Positions 52,557 to 63,990 of a stretch of 64,000 bases of DNA are shown here, in pieces. Under the pieces are notes generated by a model. The model searched no databases. It had not been told where the DNA came from and was given only the letters and a program-made list of their open reading frames with translations. A program made the position numbers and the translations under genes. The stretch's first letter is position 1. Each line of letters begins with the position of its first letter. This DNA is from Lycorma delicatula (lineage: Eukaryota > Arthropoda > Insecta > Hemiptera > Fulgoridae): NCBI RefSeq assembly GCF_047948215.1, contig NC_134467.1, positions 37,428,520 through 37,492,519 of the forward strand, written 5' to 3'.

Positions 52557-53405
52557 TGAATTAAAATCGATAGAAAATGATTGATTAACAACTTGTTCTT
52601 TAAGAGGATAAGCTGTGCTTTTTTTGTTGTAATTTTTTGGGGGGGTGAAAAATATCCAATTTCAATGATTAATTGGAATAACATAGGCACCTTGTGATGA
52701 ACTTGAGGTACTCCTTTGATTAGATTATTTTTAACTCAATTTACTGTTCGTTTTCATGGGTATATCAACTTTTATTATTTAACATGTGTAGAATTTTTTG
52801 AAGGTAATAAAGTGTCTATTATATAAAATCAAATTCTTTTAAGATGTCTATTTATATAAATATATAAAATAATAATTATTATAATTATTTAAATTCTTAT
52901 AAAAATTTTGTTTAAGCACGTGATGTTTTGTGGAAGTTAATGATTGATATTAATTAATAAATAATAATTATTAAGAATAAAATTTAATGATGTAATAATA
53001 ATTAAAAATGTTAATTAGGTTTGTCCATTGTATTTAAATTATCAGGAAAGCTATAAATCTTGGTGTCTTACATAAAATATGTTTTTTTTTTTTTGCTTTT
53101 ATGCAGAAGTTTTATATGTATAGTAAATAAACATTAAAACATCTTAACCTTGAATTTGTTTTATGTAATATTATTAATATTAAAAATTTGTTTCTTTTGT
53201 TTAAAATTTTAGACGTCATTTTAGATGAATTTTAAAAAAAAAAATGATATTTTAATGGGAGGAAAACAAAAATTGCGAATGAAAGGCCAAATTTTTATTT
53301 TCAAAGACTGTACCACAAAGATCGGGAAATTCATTTCATTTCTGTTTTTTCCTAATATAATTTCCATGCCTCATGGGGGGACGGAATGCCTCGAGCTCGT
53401 TTTTA
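52557..53405. other. Intergenic, no gene seen
   Basis: Very AT-rich sequence with T- and A-runs. No recognised coding or RNA feature. Confidence 0.5.
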
Positions 53406-53409
53406 AGGG

Positions 53410-53700
53410 CATCGGATGCTCAGATGCTCATCCACCACGTTAATTTAAACCAATATCTGTTTCGGTTCAGCCTGGCAGCTGATGAGCTGTACGTCAGCGG
53501 GGAGGTCCAGTCAAATGAACACCTGATGTTAGACTGCCCTGCTTTTGGGAGGGGCCTGAGACCGGGCCACCCTGGAACTTAGAGGTCGGGGAAAATTGGC
53601 CATTCACAAGCGACGAGAGCCGCATTAACGGACCGTGTGGGAGTTCCTTGATGTAATTTACTTAAGGAAAGCCTCCTACCGCACTGCTATGGGAAGACTA
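53410..53700 (+). pseudogene. LINE C-terminal zinc-binding remnant
   Basis: The frame reads LNQYLFRFSLAADELYVSGE, VQSNEHLMLDCPAFGRGL, matching the CxCG...H-x4-C end of R1/I-type LINE proteins; both N-terminal Cys positions are changed (YVSG). Worn downstream sequence reaches the next transposon at 53,711. Confidence 0.65.
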
Positions 53701-53712
53701 CCTAGAGATATA

Positions 53713-55033
53713 CAGGATCATTCACGGGAACCGGATGTTTTTAAAATAATCATAAAAAATTGAATATTTACTTTAAAAAAGTTTTATTGGTACTGAAACA
53801 CTTGTTAAATCAAAGCATTTGTACTTACTTAGAACGAAAAATTATGTCCGGCAAGTGATGTCCATTTTGGGCAATACATTGTTGTAGCCTTTCACGGTAA
53901 CTGGCCTCAATTCTTTGCAGCATGTCTGCATCAATCTGGGTGACGCGATGACGAATTGCGATCTTTAGGTCCTCCAATGTGCGCGGTTTATCGCCGTACA
54001 CACGCGATTTCAGAAAACCCCACAGAAAAAATTCACAACTACTCAAGTCGGGGGACCTAGGGGGCCAAGGAATGTCGCTGAATCTGGAAACGATCCGTCC
54101 CGGAAACAAGTTACGGAGAACAGCCATCCTTGCCCTCGCTGTAGCTCTATCCTGGTGGAATAACACATTTTGAAAATCGATTCCCCGGTTTCGTAACTCA
54201 GGGATGAAAAACTTATTCAACATCGCAATGTAACGATCGGCTGTTACAGTTACGGCAGCGTCATTTTCTTCAAAAAAATACGGTCCAATAACACCGACCT
54301 TTCCTATTGCACACCAGACAGTCAGCTTTGGGCTATGAAGTGGTCTCTCGTGAAGCCGATGCGGGTTTCTTTCTGCCCGATACCGGCAATTTTGTTTATT
54401 GACGAAGCCATTCAGATGATAATGGGCTTCGTCACTCATTAACGATAACAAATTTTCATTTTCTTCAAAAACGGTAAGCATTTGTCGACAAAATTGTAAT
54501 CGCTGCGTGAAATCTTGCTCGTTTAACCGCTGCACGACGGCTATCTCGTAAGGATGGAAATGCAGGTCTGTATGCAGAATTCGTCTTACCGTACTTGTGC
54601 TCATTTGAAGCGCTGTTGAATGCCTCTGAATAGAGCGTCGTGGGCTTCTGACAATGGCTTCCCTTACTCGTTCGATGTTCTCCGGAGTGCTAGCAGTTCG
54701 TCGGGGACCCGGTGGTTTTTTCTTCAATATTGAACCGCTTGTTCGAAGGTTGTTTACCCGTCGCAATATTGTGTTACGAGAAGGGACACTTGCATTACGA
54801 TGGATATTAAACTGACGGCGGAAATCTCGCTGAACAGCAGTTACGGATTCGTCATTTCGCACAAAACTGTCATACGCGTACATGCGTTGGTCTAGCGTCT
54901 ACGGCTCCATCTCAACGACTGAAATGTAAAGCTATGAACAAAGGAAACGTCAGACACCAGCCACGTACCCCTCCCACCACGAACGCCCGAGTACAACTCA
55001 CTTCAAAAACATCCGGTTCCCGTGAATGACCTG
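53713..55033 (-). mobile_element. DD41D-type Tc1/mariner element, best preserved
   Basis: The ends share TCATTCACGGGAACCGGATG, with a one-base indel near the tips (CAGGATCATT and CAGGTCATT). They are flanked by TA at 53,711-12 and 55,034-35. Length 1,321 bp. Apart from the start region, the transposase frame is open from end to end. Confidence 0.95.
53825..54883 (-). CDS. Nearly intact DD41D-family transposase (352 codons)
   Basis: The open frame begins MYAYDSFVRNDESVTAVQRD. The helix-turn-helix parts are RRQFNIHRNASVPSRNTILR and STALQMSTSTVRRIL. First Asp: LMSDEAHYHLNGFVNKQN. Second: FHQDRATARARMAVLRNL. Third position: SPDLSSCEFFLWG. The third acidic residue is Glu rather than Asp, and only 38 residues separate it from the second Asp. 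Alignment with the 51-kb sister (QKDGVTSHTAR) indicates three residues lost after QD-ATA. The original start is probably an ATG at 54,910, since MEP and DQR there match the sister's MDPW...QR. That copy has TAG in place of Trp at codon 4, so only the internal Met at 54,883 remains. Activity is doubtful despite the open frame. Confidence 0.93.
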   Translation of the reverse strand: MYAYDSFVRNDESVTAVQRDFRRQFNIHRNASVPSRNTILRRVNNLRTSGSILKKKPPGPRRTASTPENIERVREAIVRSPRRSIQRHSTALQMSTSTVRRILHTDLHFHPYEIAVVQRLNEQDFTQRLQFCRQMLTVFEENENLLSLMSDEAHYHLNGFVNKQNCRYRAERNPHRLHERPLHSPKLTVWCAIGKVGVIGPYFFEENDAAVTVTADRYIAMLNKFFIPELRNRGIDFQNVLFHQDRATARARMAVLRNLFPGRIVSRFSDIPWPPRSPDLSSCEFFLWGFLKSRVYGDKPRTLEDLKIAIRHRVTQIDADMLQRIEASYRERLQQCIAQNGHHLPDIIFRSK

Positions 55034-55035
55034 TA

Positions 55036-55435
55036 TATGGCTTACCATCAGCCAATTAAGGCTCCAAGCGCTTTAATATGATGGACAGGTACTTGCTGGC
55101 ATTCATCGACGTAGGCGTGGCAGCGAATTGCTGTGTAGACGAAGTAAATTTTAATTTATGGATGTAAAATATATTTTTAGTAGTTGACGGGGTGCGTCTA
55201 CCCGTTTTAGTAAATATATGACAAGTGAGCGGTTGGGACATGTAAGCCGGTGGTGTATGGCACCTGACTTATTCCGCTCACGCTGTAAGGTAAGCTCTAG
55301 GAACTATTTAGGACACTGTCGCTAAACTGTTTCGAGGCTCAGTAGCCGTTTGTGACACATACATTAGGTCTTATGCTTTAGAGCGACCGAATGGGGTGGT
55401 GGCGGGAGAAATGCCGAGCAAACCAATGTACATGC
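55036..55435. other. Intergenic, no gene seen
   Basis: Balanced composition. A minus-strand 61-codon frame has no motif. No known repeat identified; it is the target region of LINE-A. Confidence 0.4.
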
Positions 55436-55446
55436 CTCATTCATTT

Positions 55447-56492
55447 TTTTTTTTGTCTTCAGTCATTTGACTGGTTTGATGCAGCTCTCCAAGATTCCCT
55501 ATCTAGTGCTAGACGTTTCATTTCAGTATACCCTCTACATCCTACATCCCTAACAATTTGTTTTACATATTCCAAACGTGGCCTGCCTACACAATTTTTC
55601 CCTTCTACCTGTCCTTCCAATATTAAAGCGACTATTCCAGGATGCCTTAATATGTGGCCTATATGTCTGTCTCTTTAACTATATTTTTCCAAATGCTTCA
55701 TTCTTCATCTATTTGCCGTAATACCTCTTCATTTGTCATTTTATCCACCCATCTGATTTTTAACATTCTCCTATAGCACCACATTTCAAAAGCTTCTAAT
55801 CTTTTCTTCTCAGATACTCCGATCGTCCAAGTTTCACTTCCATATAAAGCGATGCTCCAAACAAACACTTTCAAAAATCTTTTCCTGACATTTAAATTAA
55901 TTTTTGATGTAAACAAATTATATTTCTTACTGAAGGCTCGTTTAGCTTGTGCTATTCGGCATTTTATATCGCTCCTGCTTCGTCCATCTTTAGTAATTCT
56001 ACTTCCCAAATAACAAAATTCTTCTACCTCCATAATCTTTTCTCCAACTATTTTCACATTCAGTGGTCCATCATTGTTATTTCTACTACATTTCATTACT
56101 TTTGTTTTGTTCTTGTTTATTTTCATGCGATAGTTCTTGCGTTCATCTATGCCGTTCATTGTTTCTTCTAAATCCTTTTTACTCTCAGCTAGAATTACTA
56201 TATCATCAGCAAATCATAGCATCTTTATCTTTTCACCTTGTACTGTTACTCCGAATCTAAATTGTTCTTTAACATCATTAACTGCTAGTCCTATGTAAAG
56301 ATTAAAAAGTAACGGGGATAGGGAACATCCTTGTCAGACTCCCTTTCTTATTACGGCTTCTTTCTTATGTTCTTTAATTGTTACTGTTGCTGTTTGGTTC
56401 CTGTAAATGTTAGCAATTGTTCTTCTACCTCTGTATTTGAACCCTAATTTTTTTTTAAATGCTGAACATTTTATTCCAGTCTACGTTATCGA
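55447..56492 (-). pseudogene. LINE-A copy with 11-bp target duplication
   Basis: CTCATTCATTT is found at 55,436-55,446 and 56,493-56,503. The minus-strand copy begins near NVDWNKMF, covers RT motif B (ACRTRMFPIPV out of frame) and motif C with TGA-type changes (MLXFADDIVIL). It continues YRMKINKNKTKVMKC, LYGSETWTIG, MWCYRRMLKIRW and worn GRPR text, then ends GACTGAAGAC plus an oligo-A. A small deletion removes codons between IDE and RKNYR. Frameshifts make it inactive. Confidence 0.92.
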
Positions 56493-56503
56493 CTCATTCA
56501 TTT

Positions 56504-57035
56504 AAAGGGCTTAATTCCACGTAAATATTTTCCTAACTCTTAAATCTGTATTTGATACTAGGAGATTTCATTTTTGCTTTGATGTTTTCGCTTGCTTATG
56601 CCAATCTGCTTTTAATGTGTACATTAGTTTGTTGATCATTTGTAAATAGCATTTAAACAAGAAAATTTTCCATATAGGATACAATAAATTGTATCCTTAT
56701 CATTTATCTATTCCTTTATTATTGTTTTATCTGTCTTTATTTATTACCTTTTTTCTTTTACGTATTTCTAACTTTAACTTCTATCAACAGTTCCTTAGTG
56801 TTCAATATTCTTCTAATATAGTTTTGATTTCTGTCAAAAGAATAACATCTCCCCATGACACATCCTTATAATATCTGAACGGACGAATTAGCGATTTCTA
56901 CAAATTCTATTGAAATGTGGTAAAAAAATAATATTTATTGTATTATTGTTTCAGTATTTAACTTTCTCGGTTAGGATATCAAATCTTAATCAAAAAATAT
57001 ATCTAGTAACATATAATTTACCGTTAATTTAGTAG
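56504..57035. other. Intergenic, no gene seen
   Basis: AT-rich sequence; no recognised feature. Confidence 0.45.
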
Positions 57036-57038
57036 ATA

Positions 57039-57060
57039 CTAATAGACCCGGCAATGCTTC

Positions 57061-57119
<59 letters not shown>

Positions 57120-57400
57120 TTGAGAGAGTGGGGGAGAAAGAGTTTAAATGAACACAATTGAAAATTTGAAAAAAAAATTAAAAAACTGAACTTCACAAAT
57201 TTTACCTTTCACTTATTCTCCTTTCCCTTTCTAACCTCTTCCTTTCACCCTTCTCCCTCACCCCTCTCCAAGTTTCCTTTTTATCCTTACCCGTTTTCCC
57301 CTTTTGTCTTTCCACCTTTTCCCCCGTTTTCCATTTCCCCTCTTCCACCCCTTTTTTTTCGTAAATCAGTCCATTCGTTTTTTGGTCTTTAGCGGACACA
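57039..57400 (-). mobile_element. Helitron 3' part, same family as 8.8 kb
   Basis: On the minus strand it ends GAAGCATTGCCGGGTCTATT then AG|T, a CTRR-type Helitron 3' terminus. Next inward are (CT)n/(TA)n runs at 57,063-57,117, then a pyrimidine-rich tract (plus strand 57,200-57,360) equivalent to the purine tract of the 8.8-kb copy. GTAAATC-GTCCA near 57,361 matches that copy too. The 5' terminus is missing. Confidence 0.7.
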
Positions 57401-57402
57401 CA

Positions 57403-57655
57403 CTCCGTTGGATTATTGTTTGTGGGGATGGTTGAAAAATGAGGTTTACAAGCAAAAAGTAGACACACGCGATGAACTGATTGCTCGCATTCTCAACGCT
57501 GCAGTTATAATCAAGGAACGCAAAGATACCGTTAGACTGGCAACACAAAATCTAGAACAACGCGTAGAAAAGTGCATTGAACACAACGGTGACATTTTTG
57601 AAAGTTATAAACCACATGAAATGCTACTTGTAAGCAGCATTTTATCATTATCATA
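57403..57655 (+). pseudogene. Tc1/mariner transposase C-terminal fragment
   Basis: The plus-strand frame reads DYCLWGWLKNEVYKQKVDTR, DELIARILNAA, then LEQRVEKCIEHNGDIFESYK. It corresponds to the region just after the third catalytic residue (here DYCLWG) in IS630-type transposases. No ends were found. The preceding sequence is Helitron. Confidence 0.75.
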
Positions 57656-57894
57656 AAAAAAACAATAAGTATTCTTTCTTCCTCCAGTTATTTTCTACTG
57701 TACATAACGAAAACTATTTTTCAATCTGTTAAAAATTAATCTGTTTTGTTGCTAATAAAAGTCGACATGTTTAAAATTTTATTGGTTTTCTGTTGACATT
57801 ATTTACATCAATTTTCTTATAATTAAGTTCTCTACATTTTATGTTTAAAAAATGTATGATTTATTGCCAATTTAAACGTTATTGTACGTCATAC

Positions 57895-58222
57895 GTAAAA
57901 AAATGTGTTTTTTGACCTTATTTTTGGCGTTTTATATGGGATATTTTGGAAACTAAGACAGATATACACTGGGACCTATTTTTTTTTCGATTTCCCAGCT
58001 CAAAAACCATAAGAAAAAATCGAATTTGTCCCTTAATTGACCTTCCCAGAATTTCCGAAAATCTTAATTTACCCGGAGGAACTGAAACTCGGACAAAATC
58101 CTTCATCCTGTATAACTCGCTAACGAAGCGTTTTCAGACCTATGTTTATATGAAGTTTTTTCTTATTTTTAGCTTCTAGAATGAGTTGTCAAAGTATTAC
58201 TCTATCCTCCTGAATCACTCTG
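57895..58222 (+). repeat. Repeat X, end with TA flank
   Basis: It carries TATAACTCGCTAACGAAGCG, TTTCAGACCTATGTTTATAT and ends TATCCTCCTGAATCACTCTG next to TA (58,223-24). The short stretch before it (57,656-57,894) shows nothing recognisable. Confidence 0.6.
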
Positions 58223-58224
58223 TA

Positions 58225-59165
58225 TATACAATAAGTAAAGAGGATATATAAGTAGCAAGGTTTAATATGAAAACATTTTACGTTGTAAATGGTGGGTCAA
58301 ACTTAGGTCTTCATTAATTAAATTATGTTCCTGTTTTATTGTAATAGCTATTACATCCAAGTATCTTAGCTAAAATGTTTTTAAATTGTGTTAAATATAT
58401 TAGTATAATTTGTGTTATATTATTAAAAAAAAAATTATTACACTTTGAGGGTGATTTTTAATTGATTGGAATGCGGGTCTATTCTAAGTTTTCAATGGTT
58501 GTTACGAACTATTGTTGTCACATTAAACGTTTAATATTCATTGACAATAACTTGGTATCTAAAATAGAGTATACGTATAAATTTATTAAAAATAATTTTT
58601 TTATATGTAGGGCACTAAAAAAAAAAAAAAAAAATACGAAATATTAGTGTAACCTGTGATATTGAAGAGGGAATGTGTGTTGTGATTGGTTTACTTTTTA
58701 TTCGCTTTCCTATTCTTAGTAGATAGTTACTGAAGTAATCTTTAGAGGGCGGTAAATGTTATATGTAATCTGCGATATTAAACGAGGATTTGTTTTTTAT
58801 CGGATTTCCTATTCTGAGTAGATAGTAATTTAAGAAATCTGAGAGGGCGGTGAATGTTAAAGGTTTAAAAGGAGTTATTTTTTAACGTTTTATGGAATGG
58901 AATGGAATGCAAAGTTGGCAGGAGTTTATTACTCCCTACTTTATCGCAGAACCTGGACAGAGTCCCTTGCTGCTGGATCAGTCTAATCGGGCTTGGTTTT
59001 AAAAGGGTTATTTTTAATCTCGGATCTAGTTTTTTCAAGTTTTGTCTATTATTAATTTAGTGAATTTAAGACGGATTTAATTGCATTCCAATCCGTTGTT
59101 TAACGTTTTAATGAGGGGTTTTCTTTTAAATGTATTTCTGAAATTTTATTTTGTATTCTATGCTA
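58225..59165. other. Intergenic with a diverged tandem repeat
   Basis: Two units of about 95-110 bp, 58,648-58,760 and 58,764-58,859, share TGTAA-CTG-GATATT-AA at the start. They also share TTTCCTATTCT-AGTAGATAGT in the middle and AGAGGGCGGT-AATGTTA at the end. Near 58,890 is GGAATGGAATGGAATG. No gene seen. Confidence 0.6.
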
Positions 59166-59169
59166 TTAT

Positions 59170-60050
59170 ATAAACAGGTTGAGGGTGTTTGTTCGAGATA
59201 AACCAGAAGACTACTCGATCAATCGTAGCCAAATTTTTACTTATGGATTTCTGGCATAACTAAAAAAGGTTTTAGATAGATTTTCATAAGAAAACTACCT
59301 ATTGTAATTGGTACCAAAATTCGACTTCTGGAAAATTTCGACATATCTTCGTATTTCACATCCCCCAGATCCCATAACCACAAAAAAAAAAATTAAAACG
59401 TAAATTCAAACGTTTAGATATATGCATGCACTTTCTTGTGGACACGATAACTGCTTTAATTTTGCGCCAATAACATTCAAATTGATACATAAAATATAAC
59501 GATCCAAAATTTCGATTGAGTTCGTTAATGGGCAAAATCGGACCACGGTGGAAATGGGAGGGCTTTTTTGAAAAACCAAAACATCGCTATAACTTTTATT
59601 AAGTAAAATATCGAATTCGGTTAAAGTTCCTACTATTCTTTGGATAAGGGCCTAAACCTATCTAAGTAAAGTTTTTTGATATCACCAACCATTGACCTAG
59701 GAGGTGGAAAAAATGGGTTTTCGAAGACAAAAAAAATCATACTTCCCTTAATAAGCACAGTAATTCGAATCGTTTTAAAGTGGTCGTTAGTCCTCTAAAC
59801 ATTACCTAAAACTTTTGTCTTTAACAATTTGTGATATGACCAACCTTTACGGCAAGGGATGATCAAAGCGTTGGTGGAGTTGTAAGAAGATGGGACTTGT
59901 CGTATGCTAAACTTTTTTCACATGCAACCATTGTCATATTGAGTAAATTTAAAGTTTTTCTTAACTTTAAGGTGGAAATCTTTTTTATCCCTTACTTAGC
60001 ACCGGTGAAATCTATCTCCGCCTTCCGGTTTGCTGAAAGAGGGATTTTTT
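59170..60050 (+). repeat. Old dispersed repeat, partner of 0.2-0.87 kb
   Basis: 59,640-60,050 matches the left edge of the window in reverse complement. 59,170-59,640 has the style of the same element (GACTACTCGATCAATCGTAG, GACCACGGTGG). No coding potential. The CTCCGCCTTCCGG end stands next to the microsatellite at 60,061. Confidence 0.6.
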
Positions 60051-60057
60051 ATATATT

Positions 60058-60738
<681 letters not shown>

Positions 60739-60739
60739 A

Positions 60740-61310
60740 CTCACCGGGTTGGTCTAGTGATGAACGCGTCTTCCCAAATCAGCTGATTTGGAAGTCGAGA
60801 GTTCCAGCGTTCAATTCCTAGTAAAGTCAGTTTTTTTATACAGATTTGAATACTAGATCGTGGATACCGGTGTTCATTGGTGGTTGGGTTTCAATTAACC
60901 ACACATCTCAAGAATGGTCGAACTGAGACCGTACAAGACTACATTTCATTTACAATCATACATATCATCCTCTGAAGTAATACCTGAACGGTACTTCCTG
61001 GAGGCTAAACAGGAAAAACAGAGATGTTATGTTGGTAAACCCACCGGGTTGGTCTAGTGGTGAACGCGTCTTCCCAAATCAGCTGATTTGGAAATCGAGA
61101 GTTCCAGCGTTCAAGTCTTAGTTATTTTTACATCGATTTGAATACTAGATCGTGGATACCGGTGTTCTTTGGTGGTTGGGTTTCAATTAACCACACATCT
61201 TAGAAATGTTCGATCTGAGACTGTACAAGACTACACTTCATTTACATTCATACATATCATCCTCTGAAGTAATACCTTACGATCGTTCTGGTGGCTAAAC
61301 AGAGAAAAGG
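60740..61310 (+). mobile_element. Two SINE-1 copies in tandem
   Basis: 60,740-61,018 and 61,038-61,310. Each runs from CACCGGGTTGGTCTAGTG through the B box (GAGTTCCAGCGTTCAA) and ACCGGTGTTC-TTGGTGG to GGAGGCTAAACAGG or GTGGCTAAACAGAG. The 19-bp linker (GATGTTATGTTGGTAAAC) differs from that of the 23.4- and 46.1-kb dimers, so this pair arose separately. Confidence 0.9.
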
Positions 61311-61330
61311 AATACATATCTCAAATTTTT

Positions 61331-61990
61331 ACTTCCTTGTACGAAGTATTGTGATCGCGAAAAACTTCAGTTTTCAAATTTCATTAAAGATTTTGACCAT
61401 CCCTGAATCCATTTTGACTAGTTTCGGCGTGACATCTGTACGTATATATCTCTAGCATTACTCAAAAACGATTAGGACGTTGAAATTTTGGATTTAGGAC
61501 TGTTGTAACATCTAGTTGTGCATGTTCGTTTTTTATTGGAATCGACCCAACCAAAAGTGTCCAAAAAAGCCCAAAATCCAAAATAAATTTGGATTTTTCT
61601 TATCTTTAGTAAAAAGTCCTTATTGAGCGCTTTTCAACGATATAACATAAGTGGTACTTATTTTCATTGGTTTCAGAGTTATAGTCAAATGAAATTTTAA
61701 TTAATGAAATACAATGTGTTTGGGTTTTACAACAGAAAGGCACGTCGGTTCGAATCAGACTTTATCTCGTTTTTTTAAAATTTAAATATATTGATTTATT
61801 AATAATTATTAACTTCTGATTGTAAAAAAAATTACGATAAATAATAACTCAGTAATATGAAAAATATCCGAAGTTAATGAAATAAAATTTTACTTACTTT
61901 TCATTTAAAAAAAAAAAAAAAATGTATATGTAATTTAATAGGCGTACAAGGAAGTAATTTGGACGCACATCAGATTTTTTAATTAACTTT
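61331..61990 (+). repeat. Repeat M, complete short form
   Basis: It begins ACTTCCTTGTACGAAGTATT and reaches GGCGTACAAGGAAGTAATTT at 61,941-61,960, so the 13-bp ends ACTTCCTTGTACG are inverted. CGCACATCAGATTTTTTAA follows, as in other copies. Body blocks are GACCATCCCTGAATCC, AACTCAAAAACGATTAGG and GGCACGTCGGTTCGAATC. The last resembles a B box, so a tRNA-like segment may be included. Confidence 0.8.
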
Positions 61991-62227
61991 TCAACAGTTG
62001 GGATCGACATTGCGTGTAGCGAAATGAATATATAATTTTTTCATAGTTTTAACCAAACATTCCCAATTTTTTAAATAAATTTTTACAAGAAATAAACATT
62101 TTTATAACGTGTAACGTGGCACTTCTAATAGCGTTTGTCTCATTAAGAAACGTACTGAATATATCGGTTTAGAATTTTATAGTTCAGAAATGGCGCGTAA
62201 TTTAAAATACTATTATTGAGATACCGT

Positions 62228-62345
62228 ACCTGTATAACGGTAACTCCCATCGTGGGGTAGTTTTAAAGTCATGATTTTACATCTTGAAGGTTCCGGGTTC
62301 AAATCTCAGCCAGGTATCTTTTTTTTACACGCTATAAATTCTCAT
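62228..62345 (+). mobile_element. SINE-2, diverged copy
   Basis: It has GTGGGGTAGTTTTAAAGTCA in the A-box position, then AGGTTCCGGGTTCAAATCTC (B box) and AGCCAGGTATC, ACGCTATAAATTC. The tail is not recognisable. Confidence 0.65.
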
Positions 62346-62399
62346 GTCATATTCCTCCGCGATATCTTTTAGCTTGAGAAGAATATAAATTTAATAATA

Positions 62400-63400
62400 T
62401 ATTCTAAGGGAAAATTCACATCAGTAATTACTTGTATTGACGTAATGTTTTTGTTTTTCCCAATTTATTTGTTTAGATCATAAAGATAATAATTATCGCA
62501 ATAAATAAAAACCCTATAACATTGTAACTTTATAAGAGTAGGATAAATTTTGAATTGGGAAATAATTTTTCACGCGAAAATTTATAGAAAAGATAATAAA
62601 ATATAAAATCTGATTACAAATATAAAAAAAAAAAATACATCAATTATTTTTATGAAAAATATTGTGAATCATTTTTATTCAATTCGAAGTTTTTTATGTA
62701 TTAAAATTGTTTTTTTTTTTATTTATTTCAACATTTTTTTTATTCCAGGAAGTCATTAAGAAAGTAAAAAAAATTGTTCTTACGTTTAGCATAAAACTGT
62801 AATATAATTTGATGTAAGATTCGTCTTACTATTAAATATATCGCTTTTTAATAAGAGAAGTCGATTTGTGCGTAGTAGAATAATATATGTCAGGTTAAAT
62901 AGAAATATGTATTAATATTTTTTATATCATGACAGTTTACGAATATTATTTTATTTATTGGGTCTTTTTTTTTCTCAAAAATAAAAAATACCATACTTAC
63001 ATTTTGAAATTAAGTTTAATTTAAAGTCTTCTTTTTTCGAAAACAACACATGGTTTAGAAAACAGTTGAAATTATTAAGGGTTGATATGAAAAAATGGCA
63101 AAAAAACTAATTCTATCTTTTTTTTTTTTTTTACTGGAAGTGGTTTTATATAGCGGTCATAAAACTTTGCTTTTGAGAATGACCGATGATAATTAGTAGA
63201 TCAACTTTTTTTTGCAAATTAACTTATTTTGACTACAGTAGTTCTTGTCAGAAAAAAGTTACAGTACCGGTATGTCAAAAAAAAAAAAAAAAATTATAAA
63301 AAGTTTGTATTTTTATTTTATTTCTTTTTTTTGTAATGGGAAAAAATATTACGGTACGTTGATTTAAGATTTCATTAAAATAATTTTGCTGAATGAATAG
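62400..63400. other. Intergenic, probably upstream of the terminal gene
   Basis: AT-rich with many homopolymer runs. No repeat family of the window recognised and no open frame of note. Confidence 0.45.
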
Positions 63401-63936
63401 AATTTTGCAGTGGGCGATGTCGATGTCTCATTTAACTCTGTATGGTTTCGCTATCTAACGGCGGCATTTGTAACTACAACAGACCGGCATTGGCAATATG
63501 GCTGTACGTGGGGAGTGGCCGATCGTTTAGTGTACTGTTTGTGTAGTCCGTCAAATTATCGTAGTGTTTAGTTGTAGCTGTAAAAACAATTATAAAAACT
63601 TATTAATTTTGAAAACTTACGCTATCAAGTTTTGTAGTTTTAATTCAGTGTTATTAACATAAGTGCCAGTCTTTCTTTCGTGTGCCTGTCGGTGTTTTTT
63701 TTTTGAGTTTTTCCTGTAATTTGACGTATGCTGAAGTTGTCATTTTTCTCGTCTTGACGTGTACGGTATAATTTGTGGTGTGTCATTTTTATGTTTTTAT
63801 ATCTGTGATTTTGTAGTGTCGTTTGTATTTATTATATATAATCGATTAATAATCGTTTATGTTACGCGATTTGACTTAAAATATATCTGGTATTTCGACA
63901 AATGTTTATTTTTTTCAACTTTATTAATCGTTCAAC

Positions 63937-63990
63937 ATGGCTGTGAGAATGGAAAATTCCGTATCAAGGAAAGTCAACTACAAAGTGACT
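63937..63990 (+). CDS. First coding exon of an unidentified host gene
   Basis: ATG at 63,937 lies in TTCAACATGG, a good insect start context. An in-frame TAA at 63,925 means the protein cannot start earlier in this exon. Eighteen codons, MAVRMENSVSRKVNYKVT, end exactly at ACT|GTAAGTACTG, a full consensus 5' splice site, so phase 0. The 500 bases upstream lack repeats and are less AT-biased around 63,410-63,540, and a TCAGT initiator-like sequence is at 63,645. The peptide was not recognised. The rest of the gene lies beyond the window. The exon call rests on start context, upstream stop and donor; chance is possible for so short a frame. Confidence 0.6.
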
